Positions 24,013 through 36,326 of a stretch of DNA of 64,000 nucleotides are shown here, in pieces. The notes below the pieces were generated by a model that did not search any database, was not told the DNA's origin, and was given only the letters and a program-made list of their open reading frames with translations. A program made the translations under genes and the position numbers. Location of the stretch: assembly GCA_964023205.1 (NCBI GenBank), contig OZ026833.1, forward strand, positions 2,857,553 to 2,921,552, read 5' to 3'. The first letter of the stretch is position 1. Every line of letters begins with the position of its first letter. Source of the DNA: Lutraria lutraria (lineage: Eukaryota > Mollusca > Bivalvia > Venerida > Mactridae).

Positions 24013-24176
24013 CAGGGTTCTCAATAAGTTTGTGGTCAACAGGCCCAAAAGCTACACCAACAGGGGGGTCCGGGCATTTTCTAGCAATATTTTATAACTT
24101 TTGAGATTCCTAACTCGCCAAAACTCATTTTTAAGTGGTTAAATTGGCCTGCAGCCTGCTGTTATTGAGAACCCTG
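24013..24176. mobile_element. 164-bp MITE with 16-bp terminal inverted repeats
   Basis: cagggttctcaataag at the left and gttattgagaaccctg at the right are near-perfect inverted repeats, inside a TA-rich flank (tatac/atata). The interior includes ggcccaaaagctacaccaac + aggggggtccgggc. Only one copy is seen here. Confidence 0.75.
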
Positions 24177-24254
24177 ATATACCCATTTATAAATTGTTAA
24201 AACTTATGTATCAGTGTTTTCTAATGTTTAGTAATTTGAGCAATTCATCAACAT

Positions 24255-24556
24255 TTATTTGTCTGTTGTTTAACGGCCCAGTCAACAGCTATAGTCACTT
24301 CAACAAGGTCATCTAGGCATTTATATCCCTACTCTTATTTTGAACAGCTTTTCCTGGTTCTTTCTCGTGCCCAGTGTAAAGCACCAATAAACACCACACT
24401 GTAGTTTTCTAGACACAGTGTTTGGCTTGTTAGTTGGGATTGGGACACTGAAAAGCATCCCTGAGAAATGTGGTGCCGTAAGGCAGGGTCAAGCTTTGAA
24501 CCCATGACCTTCCATTCAGTAGTCCAGTGTGTTACCGCTAGACGACCAATCATCCC
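24255..24556 (-). mobile_element. tRNA-derived SINE, second family, reversed
   Basis: On the minus strand the head is gattggtcgtctagcggtaa + cacactgg, with the B-box-like gggttcaaagc, followed by gacaccacatttctcaggga. The 3' part contains ggttctttctcgtgccc in reverse. A related copy lies at 50025-50437 in the same orientation. Confidence 0.75.
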
Positions 24557-24914
24557 AATTTATCTCTATTGATGTTGTAACTACGTGATATTAACACAAT
24601 CAACAAGTGTTAATATATGTCACTTTTCCGTTATCTTACGGTGGGATAGTTTTAAATGATTTTTATCACCAGGTCATCATAGCTTCTCTCATCATTTACG
24701 TAACTGACTGTGTCGCTTTAATTGATGACAATTTGGTTATTTAGTGTATCACTATTATTAAATTCTTTCATAAAGTTTAGTTACATTTGTTAAATAAAGG
24801 TTAAGAATCAGGAATTAAGCTTATTCCACTGCAGAAATCTTAAGAAAGGAAACAGATTCTGAGAGAATTTGTAAACACTGGATAGTTGTTAGTTTAATCT
24901 TGATTTGATCATTA

Positions 24915-25065
24915 GTAAGTTGATGTAATTGATTGTAAATGGATGTAATTGATTGTAAAAGGATGCAATTGATTAGTAAATGGATGTAATTTGTATGTGA
25001 ATGTAAATGATCTATATGTGAGTGTAATTAATATTTAAGTGAATGTTATTTAATTGCAAATGAAA
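24915..25065. repeat. Degenerate short tandem repeat of about 20 bp
   Basis: Successive versions of ggatgtaattgattgtaaat occur upstream of the first SLC36-like gene, decaying toward 25065. Confidence 0.7.
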
Positions 25066-25303
25066 GCAGCTGATATATTCTATTGATTTATTTAAAAGTT
25101 CATTTGATTTCAGATATTTTTACTAAAGATAACAACAAAGTTGGACAAACAATAATAAAACAAAGCACAACCAGGCAAGAAACACTTCAATCTGTGCTCT
25201 TTTAATCTATACTAGGAAATTTATTAAAATACTGAGACTGATCAGAAGTATGTGTTAATTGTCGGCGACGGATAATTTAGCATTCTGTTTGTGAACCTCC
25301 AAA

Positions 25304-28300
25304 ATGCCGTCGGATAATCATGATGAAGTTCAGCTTGTTAGGGATGAAACATCCCCGCTGATTGGGAGTGGTTCATATTCTGAAACTGAAACAGCCATCA
25401 CAAGCCATATACAACATAGGTCTGCAAGTAGAGCTTCACGCTGTGACCTTGAAAATTCAGATGAGCTCACAAAATCGCTGGAGTATAAGCTTCTTACGTC
25501 GTCTGGTAACCATATTGTTGTTCGTTCCGGAGAATTTCCTCCCGAGGAACTTACTGCTAATACCACGTAAGTCTATCGTATACATTCTATAATAATTCAG
25601 GATTCTCAATTGACTCCTTAAAAGGGTATTTTGACTCTCAAATTTAGCATTTAACAAAGCTTCTGGGAATTTGTACCAAAGGGTTAAATGTACTTTATGT
25701 CAGTAGACAATTAAGTTGACCCTTTAAACAATCATCAGTTGAGGGTAATTTTTGAGCGGATCATTTTTATTTTTTTATGATAATCTAAACTATAATATTC
25801 ATGACCACATTTTAAAATTGAATGGAAAATTTGTGGATATCTGCTGAGGTGGATTGGAAAGTTACTGGATTGACAATTTATTACCTTGTTTAGTCATCAG
25901 AAACATTTCCTTGAATTAATGAATGCATGTCTTTTGTGAGGTATCATAATTACTGCATAATTGTGTTGTAATCTAGGACACACTAGATAAGGCCATCCTT
26001 AAAAAGTATATTGTTTGGGCTTACACTACCTACTCACCAAAAACGGTCCTACCCAAGTTTTTTGGTCTCTTTGATAAAAACTTTTTTTTATACAGTATAT
26101 AAATAACATTTTGAGAGGTATTTTGGGTTCAATGTAAAAGATAAATTTTAAAATAAATTTCCTACCTACCTACCTACCCACTGTAAGTTCTCTGAGTAAA
26201 GTTACTGCAAACAAACATTGTTTTAGGGTTGGCCTTATTGTGTGGTTTGTATATATATGACTCATAAGTATATAAATACATCTTAATATATGACTTCTGT
26301 CATAGTTTCCACCAAAAAAAGCAGTATTTTTCTACTTAATTGGCACACAAGAGTGTTATTCCTGACTGAGCAGACCTTGCAGTATTTCAGTTTGTTGATC
26401 CCAGTTATTAGCATTTAATGTTGCTATTGTCTGTTGAAGTTCTGTTCTGTTCTGTTGGTTTGATAAAAAAATAAAACCATTTCACATAGTTTCTTTCTCA
26501 CATGTTTCACTGAAAAAGTTTCCTGAAACATAAAAAAGCAGAATTGAGATTCGAACCTACTATGACCTTTTGTTTAGTAGTCTAGGGCATTACTACTAGA
26601 CCACCAGTCAACCCTTGCTCACCATTGAACAAGTTTATCTGGATTGCTGTCCATATGTCATCTCAATGACCCACTTGAACAACATACTGTGGCAAGCCAC
26701 ATACATCAAGGGGTATTTAAGAAGTTCATGATTTTATTGTAATATTTCAGGAACATGGAATGTTTGATGCATTTACTGAAAGGTATGGTCGGAACGGGAA
26801 TCTTGGCCATGCCAATCGCTTTCAAAAATGGAGGATTATGGGTAATGTCTACATAATTTTGGTCAACTTTGAGACAACATGAAAATATTGTAAAAAAAAT
26901 CAAACATCATTTTGCTTTACTTACACTAGACTGTGGGCCAAGGTCAAGTATGGAAATAGCACTCTTTGTAACAACTACAGTTCATCACACTTTGTTAAAG
27001 TCATGACATGCTGATGAAAATATCACTTACTGTTTGATAGAACTATATATTTTATAGTTTGTTTAGTTGATTTAATGTCATGTTACATAATTTGAGGTTG
27101 GCTGCTCAAGTGATCCATACCAGTTTGATACATAAACATATAGTCCAATACACTCAAACCCCTTCAGAGCAGCCCTTTCTTGAGCAACAACCTCCCTTAA
27201 ACAACAGCATGATTTTTCCAAACTGTATCATTTAATTATTAATTTAACCCAAAGGGTGTTGCTTTGGAGATGTATATGCAAAATGGTTTACAAACAGGCC
27301 AAAAGCTGTACAATGTTTTTAGTTATCAGCTACACTATAAAGTTTGCCTTTAAAGGTATGGTAATTTTATATTTTAGGTGAGTTTTGCTGTCATTCTGAC
27401 CATTGGTGCTATATGTACACACTGTATGCACATTTTGGTAAAATCTGGTAATGAACTTTGTAAAAGGTGAGTTGCTAGGTTATAGTGTTCTAGAAATAGT
27501 ATTTTTTATCTTCTGCGCACAGATATTTTCTTATATATCTTTATGATGGGGCAACCAGAAAATTATACTTAAAATAAGTTGTGGAACGTGCATTTGGGGC
27601 CTCCATGGTTGAGTGGTTATGTCCTCTAACTTGTAATCACTAGCCCCTCACCGTTGTAAGTTCAAATCCAACCTGGGACCAGACAAATTACACATGTGAG
27701 GCAGCTGTTCAGCTAGCTAGTTGATGGTTCTTCCCAGGGGAACACCTAGGATTGCCCTCGTCATTTAGGCTGGAAGTCGACAAATGACCCTGACTGTTGC
27801 TGTAGCGTTAAACCATGATGAAAGAAAGGACTTTGCATTGTATCAGTTGTTCATACATATTTTGTGTCATTTCCTGTGAATTTATTTATTGATTATTTAG
27901 AAAAGTCAAGAAGGTGTTCTTGTTATAATGCTGCAGAAAAGCCACTTGTATGCTTACTAGGAAAATTTTAGTTCCATATTCTTGGTGGTATGCAATATTT
28001 CATGTTAGAATTTGATTAGATTAGTAATTTAAAATAAGATTAATTTTTAGCAAGATTTAATAAATTTTGTATTTTAATGTACTCATGTATCTTACAGAAC
28101 TGGTGAATATCATTTAGATTATGCCAGCGTTATGGAGAAAGCTATCTCTACGAGCTCTGGTCGAATAGTATCTTGGGCAAATGCAGGAAGGTATATAATT
28201 TTATGTTACTTATTGTAAAAGTAGGATAATTGCATGAATCTGTTTATAGATTAATATTTTTTGTCTTCTATCTCCTAAGAGGTTTGTTCTGACTTCTGAT

Positions 28301-31300
28301 GTTGACATCCTTAATTGATTTGACAAGCTGCCTACTATATTGAAAATAATGTGCAGAAATGTTATCTTCGACACTAATACATCAGGAGTATATTTGCACA
28401 CTGCAAAACAAATATTTCTGTTTTTCATATTTGTATGTGTGTTTGTCTGTATGCCGTTATGTCTGTATGATTGTATGTCTTTATATTTGCATGTCTGTTT
28501 ATTTGTACGTCTGTGTACATTGTATATGACTGTCTGTGCATTTTTATCTATATTTCAGACTTACAGTAAATGCCTTCCTGATTATCACCCAGTATGGATT
28601 CTGTTGTGTTTATACTGTATTTGTAGCCCAGAATATCAAACAGGTAAGTGTCTGGGATTTCTTTGTCCTAGGGAAATATTTGCTGCTTAATCTGTCTGTT
28701 CATTTATCTTTCTGTGTAGTATAGATGTAGTGTAGTAAAAGTGTTCATGTATAAAGGTAACAATAAGCAACATGCTGCATGATAAAAGAATTACAACAAA
28801 ATTTTGCTTATGTCATTAAGTGCACACCAAAACCATGGATAACACAAAAAAGAGAAAATATACTGTATTTTCATTTATTTTTGTTGGGCTCAATTTTCGT
28901 GTTTTTTTACTAAAATGGCTATTTCGTGGGAACATAAATTCATTGATTTTGAATTTTGAAAAGAAATGCCTTATCTCTGCATTTAAATTTGTGGGGATTT
29001 CATTTCATGGATGAGCCGACCCACGAAATCTACGAAATTAAATCCCCAACAAAAATTAAGGATTCCACAGTGTACAATTTGTACTTATTTTGAATGTGGA
29101 TTGAGTTGCTTTGTCTATCAGAAGGTACTTGAACCTTATGTAGTGTGAAATACTTGATTAGAGGAAATGGATGTAGAATGGAATTCAGTAAGTTTACTGT
29201 ATGATAAGTAGGTATTTGCATAGGTCATTTTTCAACTTGTACCACTCAACTAATTTAGAGATTTATGTTATCATCTGAAGGTCCTGATATTCAGATAATT
29301 GCAGGCCGTGTATTTATTAATTTGTTTATACAGATGAATAGAGTCTGAAGAACTTGTAAATTAATGTTGAAAATAAAATTTTGGATAAATGCCAAGTTTA
29401 GAATACTGCAGACGTCATTTTTGGAAACTGAATGACAGTGACACTTGCTCAGCACGCATGAATTTTGATTCAGAACAAATTACTGCGTTTGACTACATCT
29501 GCCATGCAATTGTTAAACTAGTTCCTGTTCCATGTTGCATTGCAAGTCTATGTGAATTAAGTTTTCATGAGTACTTTCAGTACTTTGATTATTTTATCAT
29601 TAACTCTATTTTCTTTTTGCCAGGTTGTAGAATATAAAGGTGCTATATCATTAGATGACAAACTGTACATAGTGATGGTATCAGCGCTTCTTGTACCGTA
29701 TGTGATGGTGAAAAGTCTTAAAGCACTTGTACCTTTCTCAACTTTAGCCAATTTGCTCAACAGTGTCGGCCTTATTATAATCTTTGTGAACCTCATGCAA
29801 GGTCTTGGAGACTCAACATCTGTACCGTACTACAATCTTCCTGATCTACCACTGTTCTTTGGTCAAGCTATATTTGCCTTTGAAGGAATTGGACTGGTGA
29901 GACTTTTATATCATTTTAAACAGTTAATGTGAGATTTTTTTATCAAATCTTAATCAGAACTCCCAAATGTTTCTTTCTAAATGCCTATATCATAACATAC
30001 CATTTTTTGGGCAAACCAAACAATTTGTGTCTTGCCGAAAAATACTTCAGTAGTACTCCTGATTATATCCTACTAGTCTTTAGTTTGACTCTTGATATAA
30101 GTAAACTATGGCTTCTGACTCTTGAGAATTTGTATCATTGGGTCAAAATTGCTGTGAAAGTACAAAATATAGTAAGAAAGTTTGCTCATTCTTTTAATTA
30201 TAATCAGCCAAGGATCATATTTGACCCTCCACTTTTGATGTTTAATGAGATCCATGGCTAACATCTATAAATTATTCATGTATTTACCTTTGAACAATAT
30301 TGTCTTAAAATTTTACCAATGTTTTCTAGCAATTCAGCCTTACATAACATTTACATAACTTCCAGGTCCTTCCACTTCACAATAAGATGAGAGAAAAAGA
30401 AGCCTTTTTAGGAAAAGCTGGGGTGTTAAACTTAGGACTGACTATAACCATTGCTTTATATACAGCCATGGGTTTCTATGGTTACCTGAAATATGGCGCA
30501 GATTCAAAAGGCAGTGTGACCTTGAACTTACCGAATGACCAATGGTATGCATGAGTAATCATCATTTTAAAACAGCATTGATTTACCATCGTTTGTATAA
30601 AATGTTTTACCAGATATAATTTGAATACTGCAACATTTCTGTTGTTTACATTTTTGCTTTCTTGCATTCATAATGTATTGAGTAAAGTTTCACAAGGTAT
30701 GGGGTGAAACTTGATACTTGTCTTAGAGTACTAAGCAGAAGTTATCAACCATGTTGAATATAATTTTCCACTAACTGACTTGGTCACCATTCTTGAAGTC
30801 ATCCAAAAATTAAACTTGTGAGCTAGCTTTGTTTATCTCATGAGTTTTAATTGTAAACATATTATTTTCTTAATTCATTTTTCTAAGTGTTTTGTTTTGT
30901 TGCCCTGCTATGACATTTTTAATTTTAATTCTTCATTTTCAGGTTATATTTGTCAGTAAAGCTCATGTTTGCTGTATCATTGTTTATATCCTATGGACTC
31001 CAGTTCTATGTTCCCATGCAGATAATTTGGCCATTTATTGAAGCCAAATCAACGATTTCTAAAAGATTTGAGTATTTACTCAGATTTGTATTGGTGATTG
31101 TCACATGTAAGTATTACAGGTAGATCAATGTATCAGAGAGTTTCTGCCATTAAGTACTCATACTATTTTACTAATACATGCATGTCATTTCAAAGTTTAC
31201 AAAGCTTCTAAATGTATAGTACATCTGGATAGATTCTTGATTAAAGGATCATTGTGTAGATTCTTGATTAAAGGAACATTGTGTAGACTCTGGATTTATT

Positions 31301-31571
31301 TAAAGAACCATTCTGTAGATTCATAGACATACATTTATTTCTTTCAGGTGGACTGTCATCTCTTGTACCACATCTAGACTTACTGATCTCACTCATAGGA
31401 TCATTTGCAAGTTCATTCCTAGCTCTTATATTTCCAGCCATTATAGAATGTGTAACATTCGGTCCACAGAAATCAATTCTGGTTAAAAATGGCATCATTA
31501 TTCTAATTGGTGTGGTTGGCTTCTTGACTGGAACTTACTCCTCACTCAGTGAGATAATAAAAACCTTCTAA
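25304..31571 (+). CDS. SLC36-type proton-coupled amino acid transporter, copy 1
   Basis: Nine exons: 25304-25566, 26751-26841, 27378-27466, 28098-28190, 28559-28643, 29624-29896, 30366-30544, 30943-31106, 31348-31571. All borders are GT-AG and the joined frame is open for 486 residues, normal for the family. Exon 1 is the hydrophilic cytoplasmic N-terminus. The membrane core follows: TM1 with GTGILAMPIAFKNGG, TM2 with CTHCMHILVKSG, then YGFCCVYTVFVAQNIKQ, FGQAIFAFEGIGL, GFYGYLKYG followed by GSVTLNLP, and a last helix ending LSEIIKTF. These are hallmarks of SLC36 (PAT) carriers, which couple small neutral amino acid uptake to protons at plasma or lysosomal membranes. The substrate is not predictable from sequence. 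A tandem paralogue with the same intron phases starts 4.8 kb downstream. ATG 25304 follows an AAA context and is the first in frame in the exon. Confidence 0.93.
25985..26185 (-). repeat. Interspersed repeat C, reversed copy in SLC36 intron 1
   Basis: On the plus strand actacctactcaccaaaaac and tttcctacctacctacctac + ccactg; reversed, this gives the gggtaggtagg block typical of the family. Confidence 0.4.
26535..26615 (-). mobile_element. tRNA-like SINE head fragment
   Basis: On the minus strand gttgactggtggtctagtag + taatgccctagac and ggttcgaatctcaatt carry A- and B-box-like sequence. The body is absent, so it is a fragment in SLC36 copy 1 intron 1. Confidence 0.6.
27151..27274. mobile_element. 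MITE family D (TA-flanked), degenerate copy
   Basis: cactcaaaccccttcagagc + agccctttcttgagcaacaa, then cccttaaacaacagcatga, taatttaacccaaagggtgt + tgctttggag. It lies in intron 2 of SLC36 copy 1. Confidence 0.65.
27597..27832 (+). mobile_element. tRNA-derived SINE in SLC36 copy 1 intron 3
   Basis: Head ggcctccatggttgagtggt + tatgtcctctaac, then gttcaaatccaacctgggac (B-box-like), ggttcttcccaggggaacac and a 3' tail tgaccctgactgttgctgta + gcgttaaacc. Confidence 0.78.
28430..28535. repeat. Degenerate tgtctgtatg-type simple repeat
   Basis: Imprecise units of tgt(c/a)tgtatg run in intron 4 of SLC36 copy 1, ending just before the exon 5 acceptor. Confidence 0.7.
28858..29062. mobile_element. Inverted-repeat element in SLC36 copy 1 intron 5
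   Basis: Left part tttttgttgggctcaatttt + cgtg and atttcgtgggaacataaatt are mirrored at the right by cacgaaatctacgaaattaa + atccccaacaaaaatt. I associate this hairpin-like layout with abundant mollusc MITEs; only one copy is seen here. Confidence 0.55.
29417..29588 (+). repeat. Interspersed repeat A, copy 5 (SLC36 copy 1 intron 5)
   Basis: The best preserved copy: ttggaaactgaatgacagtg, gcacgcatgaattttgattc + agaacaaattactgcg, ctacatctgccatgcaattg + ttaaactagttcctgttcca, tgttgcattgcaagtctatg and tttcatgagtactttcagta. It ends about 35 bp before the exon 6 acceptor. Confidence 0.65.
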
Positions 31572-33300
31572 AAGAAGAGCTGTTACAGAAATGTTAATAT
31601 TTAGCAGTGTAGCTGTTATGAACAGCATTGTGACTGGTGCAGTGTTTGTTTGACCTTACATGCAGGTTTCAAGTGGATGGTTGCGGATTATGCTCATCTT
31701 TTTCACCACAATTAGGCTTAAAAAATTGTTTGTTTTTGGTTAAACGCTCATTAGAAATAGGGTAGATAGGTCAGGGCTTTTTTCTGCTCTTGAGTAGTGA
31801 TGCGTGATAATACCAGTATGCTGGTATTTTGCAATACATTCCAAATGCAGTACGTATTGGTACGGTTACATGCCGTATCGCGATAGTATTAAGGTAAATT
31901 GTTATTGACTACTTCAATTTGTATTGCATCAGCTGTAGCCTTATTGGACCAGAAAAAAATTACAAATATTTTGTTTGTGTAACAGTATGAGGACTGTATG
32001 TGTTGCCTTGCTCAATGAGAGTTTTATATGTATAATTGTTGTATACTATACAGCATGAAGTTTAATTCTAATCACTGAGATTTTCATTAGTTTCTTTGCG
32101 ATAGCTTAAATACCATCATGCAAATTATTAATGAAGCTACACTTTTCATTAAAATCTAAGCTTGAATACTTAATAAATCACGAGTTTTAAACTCCTAATA
32201 CATAGCAATACATATTGTAATAGCAAAGCATACAGTGTCACTGTGTGCATCCTTCTTTCTTTGGTGATGAAGTATTTTTCTGTTCATTTGACAATTTTCT
32301 TACAATTACCTTTCTTAAGAAAATGTTATGATTTTATAACTGTGCATAGTAGGAGTAAGGAGTTGATGAAAAACATGTATATTCTGTCTGGCATGGTCAA
32401 TTTATGCAAAATTTATAGTTATGTGGTAAATATAGTATATTATGTTTTTTATGATTTTAAAAGAAGTCGTGAACGGTTCATTATTATAGATTTTCAGAGA
32501 TGATGATAAGAAAATGTGTCAACTCTTTTATCTCTTGTTTTAAATCTTACATATTGTTTTCATGAATATATTGCATCTTTAGAATTTTTTTAGGTCTTTA
32601 TGAATGAACTTTTTTATTCTGATTTTACTGTCGTTTTAATCTTTTATCTCATCTGAAATTCATTAATAAAAGAAACAATATTAAGACAGAGAAATATTGA
32701 AGTTTAACTCTGTTTTTATTTTATACTGCTACTTTTTTATGACCAAAACAATTGTGATAAATATGATTATTGTTTGTTGCTGTGTTGATATAATGTTTTG
32801 TGTTGTTTTACACTATTTTAAATGTTGTTTATACAAAGTCTGTTGCTATGGAACTAACAATGTTTTATACTCTAATCTTACATTCCAATGTCATGAAAAA
32901 ATTTCAGGGGCAATCACTTTAGTTATCTTTTATAAAGGGAGATAACTGCCTAATGGTTGAATTTTAATTGAAGGTGCTAATTATTATTTAAATAATCAAT
33001 TATTGTGTTTTTTTTGTAATTAAGTGTGATCTTATAATTGTTTATGTGATATATTCTTCGGTTTGTTATTCTAAAATGTGCATGGCTCTGAAATGACCAT
33101 AGTTGTCGAATGGGCCAGTAAACAATATACAACCACCATAATGTATGTACCTTAGGTCTGAAGTTTTACTTTTGTCTCCTAGGACTGCCAGTTATTGACT
33201 TTTGAACATCTAAGATGCAAGAATGTTTCACTCATTCACTTTGGGTGCATGCCACACTTATGGTGCTTCTATAAACTTAAAGCTATATCCACTATATTAT
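31572..33300. other. 3' UTR and flank of SLC36 copy 1
   Basis: No gene is seen. A repeat C fragment (aaacgctcattagaaatagg + gtagatagg) lies near 31745. A possible polyadenylation signal, aataaaa, occurs near 32665. The rest is AT-rich. Confidence 0.5.
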
Positions 33301-33613
33301 TATACCCCCGCAAACAAAATTTGAGAGGGGGTATATTGGTGTCACTGTCGGTCGGTCGTTGGTCGGTCTGCCTGTCCATCCGCATAAAAGTTTGTGGAGC
33401 AAACTACTTTCACATCCCTTAAGTGATTGCAATGAAACTTGAAATATGTTACCACTATCAAGTGTAGATGTGCAAGACACAAATTTCATGCCCAGCGGTT
33501 CACTCATTGCAGAGTTATGTCCCCTTGAACTTAGCCGTATAGTGTACTTTTGCATTCTTAGTATCAAAGCGGTGGCGGGGGTATTAGTCACCTCTGTGAC
33601 AGCTCTAGTTTTT
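33301..33613 (+). mobile_element. MITE-like element, 'tatacccccgcaaa' family
   Basis: Opens with tatacccccgcaaacaaaat + ttgagagggggtatat and ends with caaagcggtggcgggggtat + tagtcacctctgtgacagctc. Between are aagtttgtggagcaaactac, gattgcaatgaaacttg and gcagagttatgtccccttga. I know this as a common bivalve repeat. A worn copy is at 10712-10980. Confidence 0.82.
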
Positions 33614-34436
33614 TCTCAGTATAGGCCTGGCCTGCAAATTCCTCAGAAACAGAAAAAAACTTCTTGCCTTACTTAAAAGGCATGACGTGATAGTTTTTTA
33701 GATATATGTTGTATACATTATTGTGAAGATGCAGCTTTTATTGATTGCAACGAATTTATGTCGACCAAATTAGACATATTTTTTCATTGTTTTGTAAATA
33801 AATTTCTTGTAAATTTACTGATCTGCTTGTAATAAATCTGTGCCAAAATTCTTCTCTGTTTTGAATTAAAAAATGTCTTTGTTTCTCCCTCAGGGAATCT
33901 GTGTTTGAATTTATTTTTGTAGAAAGATCAGAATTCTTATGTAAAACTGTATGTATACTGAGTAATGAAGTTTGTTACTTCAGTTGAAATTTTTTTTAAT
34001 ACTGTTTGATAATATTTTCATGAATTATTAGCAGAAAATATTGAAATTTAAAAAAAATATTCACTGTATGAAATGAATTATGGTGCTTTTGAATATCAGG
34101 TTTTAGTTCCATCTTTGGAATCAGGTAATATCAGTTGATGTTCATATACTTTAGTCTTTTTGTTGCTTTCGCTTAAATATAGGAACACTAGGTAGCCAAT
34201 TTTCACATTATATTATGTAATATCCCCACTCATATAGTTGCTCAAATACACATTCAAGCTTAAGTGGTGTTCTGAAAAACTATTGTTTTTGCGTATCCTG
34301 TAGCAAAACTGAATTGTATTCAAATTACTAAATTATTGTTGTGAATTTTCTAAATTTGATCAGTAATTTACATCATGCATGTATTGTATTACAGATATAT
34401 TTTAAGTGTGAACAAATTTATCAATGAGACTGTCTA
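33614..34436. other. Non-coding DNA between SLC36 copies
   Basis: AT-rich; several aataaa hexamers (for example near 33797 and 33831) but no coding signal. Confidence 0.45.
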
Positions 34437-34438
34437 TA

Positions 34439-34614
34439 CAGTGCAACCTCTCCAAAACAACACCCTTTGGGAGTAGCAAAATTATTCTGTTGTTGAGAGG
34501 TGATTGCTCTGGAGAGGTTAAATTGATGGTGAAATCGTGCTGTGGGAAAAAATCATGCTGTTGTTGAGGGAAGGTTGTTGCTCAAGAGAGGGCCGCTCTG
34601 GAGAGGTTGTTCTG
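34439..34614. mobile_element. MITE family D (TA-flanked, CAGT ends), best copy
   Basis: cagtgcaacctctccaaaac at the left and ggagaggttgttctg at the right form terminal inverted repeats, each bordered by TA (34437-34438 and 34615-34616). Internal blocks gttgttgagaggtgattgct + ctggagaggttaa and ggttgttgctcaagagaggg recur in all copies. Confidence 0.82.
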
Positions 34615-34967
34615 TATATGTTTTGTCGGCTGTATGGAGCTTAATCTCAAAGTAAAGATGAACTTTGATTGAAGTATTTGTATATACATGTATCTACTTA
34701 TGTAAACATCCGTAAATAGTATCAGGTATATACACTAACTTTGAACAATTAAGAAATTCTAGCTGTAATATTGTAACACAATATTGTATTAAAGTATTGT
34801 AGGTTTTTCTAATTGAATTATTAAAGTAAGACTTTGTCATGGTTTATAAAACTGATGTGAAATAAAATATTTTAGATAATTTACCAATATTAGTTTTCCT
34901 TTAGTCCCATAAGGCATTCAAAAATTCTGAAGGACAGGTAAAAGACATAATTTGTTTCATACTTTTT

Positions 34968-35445
34968 AGCTCACCAGAGCACAAAGTGCTCATGTTGTGA
35001 TCACCTGTTGTCCGTCGTCTGTCAGTCAGTCTGTGCGTGCATGCATGCGTGCTTCCGTCAACAATTGCTTTAAACAATATTCTCCATCTTAAGCAGTTAG
35101 CCAATTTCAATGAAATTTAACAGGGATGTTTGGTGTGTAGCATCGTCTAGACGACCTACCAAATTTGTTCTAAGTATTGCCTTGGGGTCAAAATTGGCTC
35201 TGCCCTGGCGTTTACTCAATTTTATATAGGAAAATTAAAAATATCTTCTTCTCAGAAAGTGCAGTGCCTAAGATATATTTCATTTAGCAGTGTCTGGTGG
35301 ACATCTGCCAAGTTTGTTACAATTATTGCCCTGGGTCAAAATTGGGGTAACTTGATTTATATAGGCTCATAGAGGAAAAAAGTGTAAAATGTTCTGCTCT
35401 AAAGGTCTTTTTTCTGGTGAGCGATCATAGGGCCATTCTGAAGCG
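34968..35445 (+). mobile_element. Non-autonomous element of the gctcacc/ggtgagc type
   Basis: Starts tagctcaccagagcacaaag + tgctcatgttgtgatcacct with tgtccgtcgtctgtc, and ends ttctggtgagcgatcatagg + gccattctg. Inside are ttagccaatttcaatgaaat, accaaatttgttctaagtat + tgccttggggtcaaaattgg twice. Its ends match those of 7895-8750 in reverse, but the interiors differ. Confidence 0.78.
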
Positions 35446-36326
35446 TTCTGAAAGGCTTTAAACATGAGACAGTGATGTTCCGTTCCATCGGTCTGATAAA
35501 AAGTTGAGTGTCGTGTCAAAAAATTAGTGTAGGACGGGTTATCAGAAACGATCAATTTTTTTCTGTACGGGAATTTTAGGATACAAGGGAAATAACTAGA
35601 TTTTATTATTTCCCAACTCTGTTCACTATTACCTCCCTTTGTTTTATTATAAATGTTTCCATGAACTGCTCGTACTTTCAGTACTCTGATTGTATGTCTG
35701 TTCACAATAGAACTGTTTAGTTTCCTTCTTGTCACGTGTGTCATTCATGCACTGTTTACAGTATCAGTGCAATCTATATTGTATTATGTCATTATACTGG
35801 GCTGAGTATTTCAATAATCACATACATGTTATCTTACAATGGGATAAGGGAATATTATCATTACTGGGTCAATTGTGTGATTTATTTTACTCCTATATAT
35901 TCAGTTAAGGTTAATTATATGATATGATATATTAGTGATCTAATCAACTTAGGCAATACTTTCATTGTAACTGTGACTTGTGTTTAACAAAGTATACATC
36001 ACTGAATATTTTTGCTTAGTCGCTGTGGAGTTAAAACATTAATTTGTTTGAGTGATGGATCTGTTTCATTAAGCACTAGGCGAATGCAAATATTTATGAC
36101 TCATCCTTAATGGCATTCTTTAATATCAATTAAAATGGATGAATCACCGGGATTATAAAATATATAGAAAAGAAGACTATTTCTATGCGATTGAATTCAA
36201 ATGGAAGTAATTGATTGAATACGTAATTCAGCACATTGTAATAAATGATCTATTACGGTCATGCAATCAAGAATTTAATGCAAAATTACTGAAAAATAAT
36301 TATACACATTGTGAGGAATTTTAAAA
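35446..36326. other. Upstream region of SLC36 copy 2
   Basis: No coding exon is supported. Sequence is AT-rich and no clear TATA box or other core promoter could be fixed. Confidence 0.4.

Noticed and set aside
26535..26615. Possible tRNA gene on the minus strand
   Set aside because: Only box-like segments remain; the arrangement matches a SINE head fragment.
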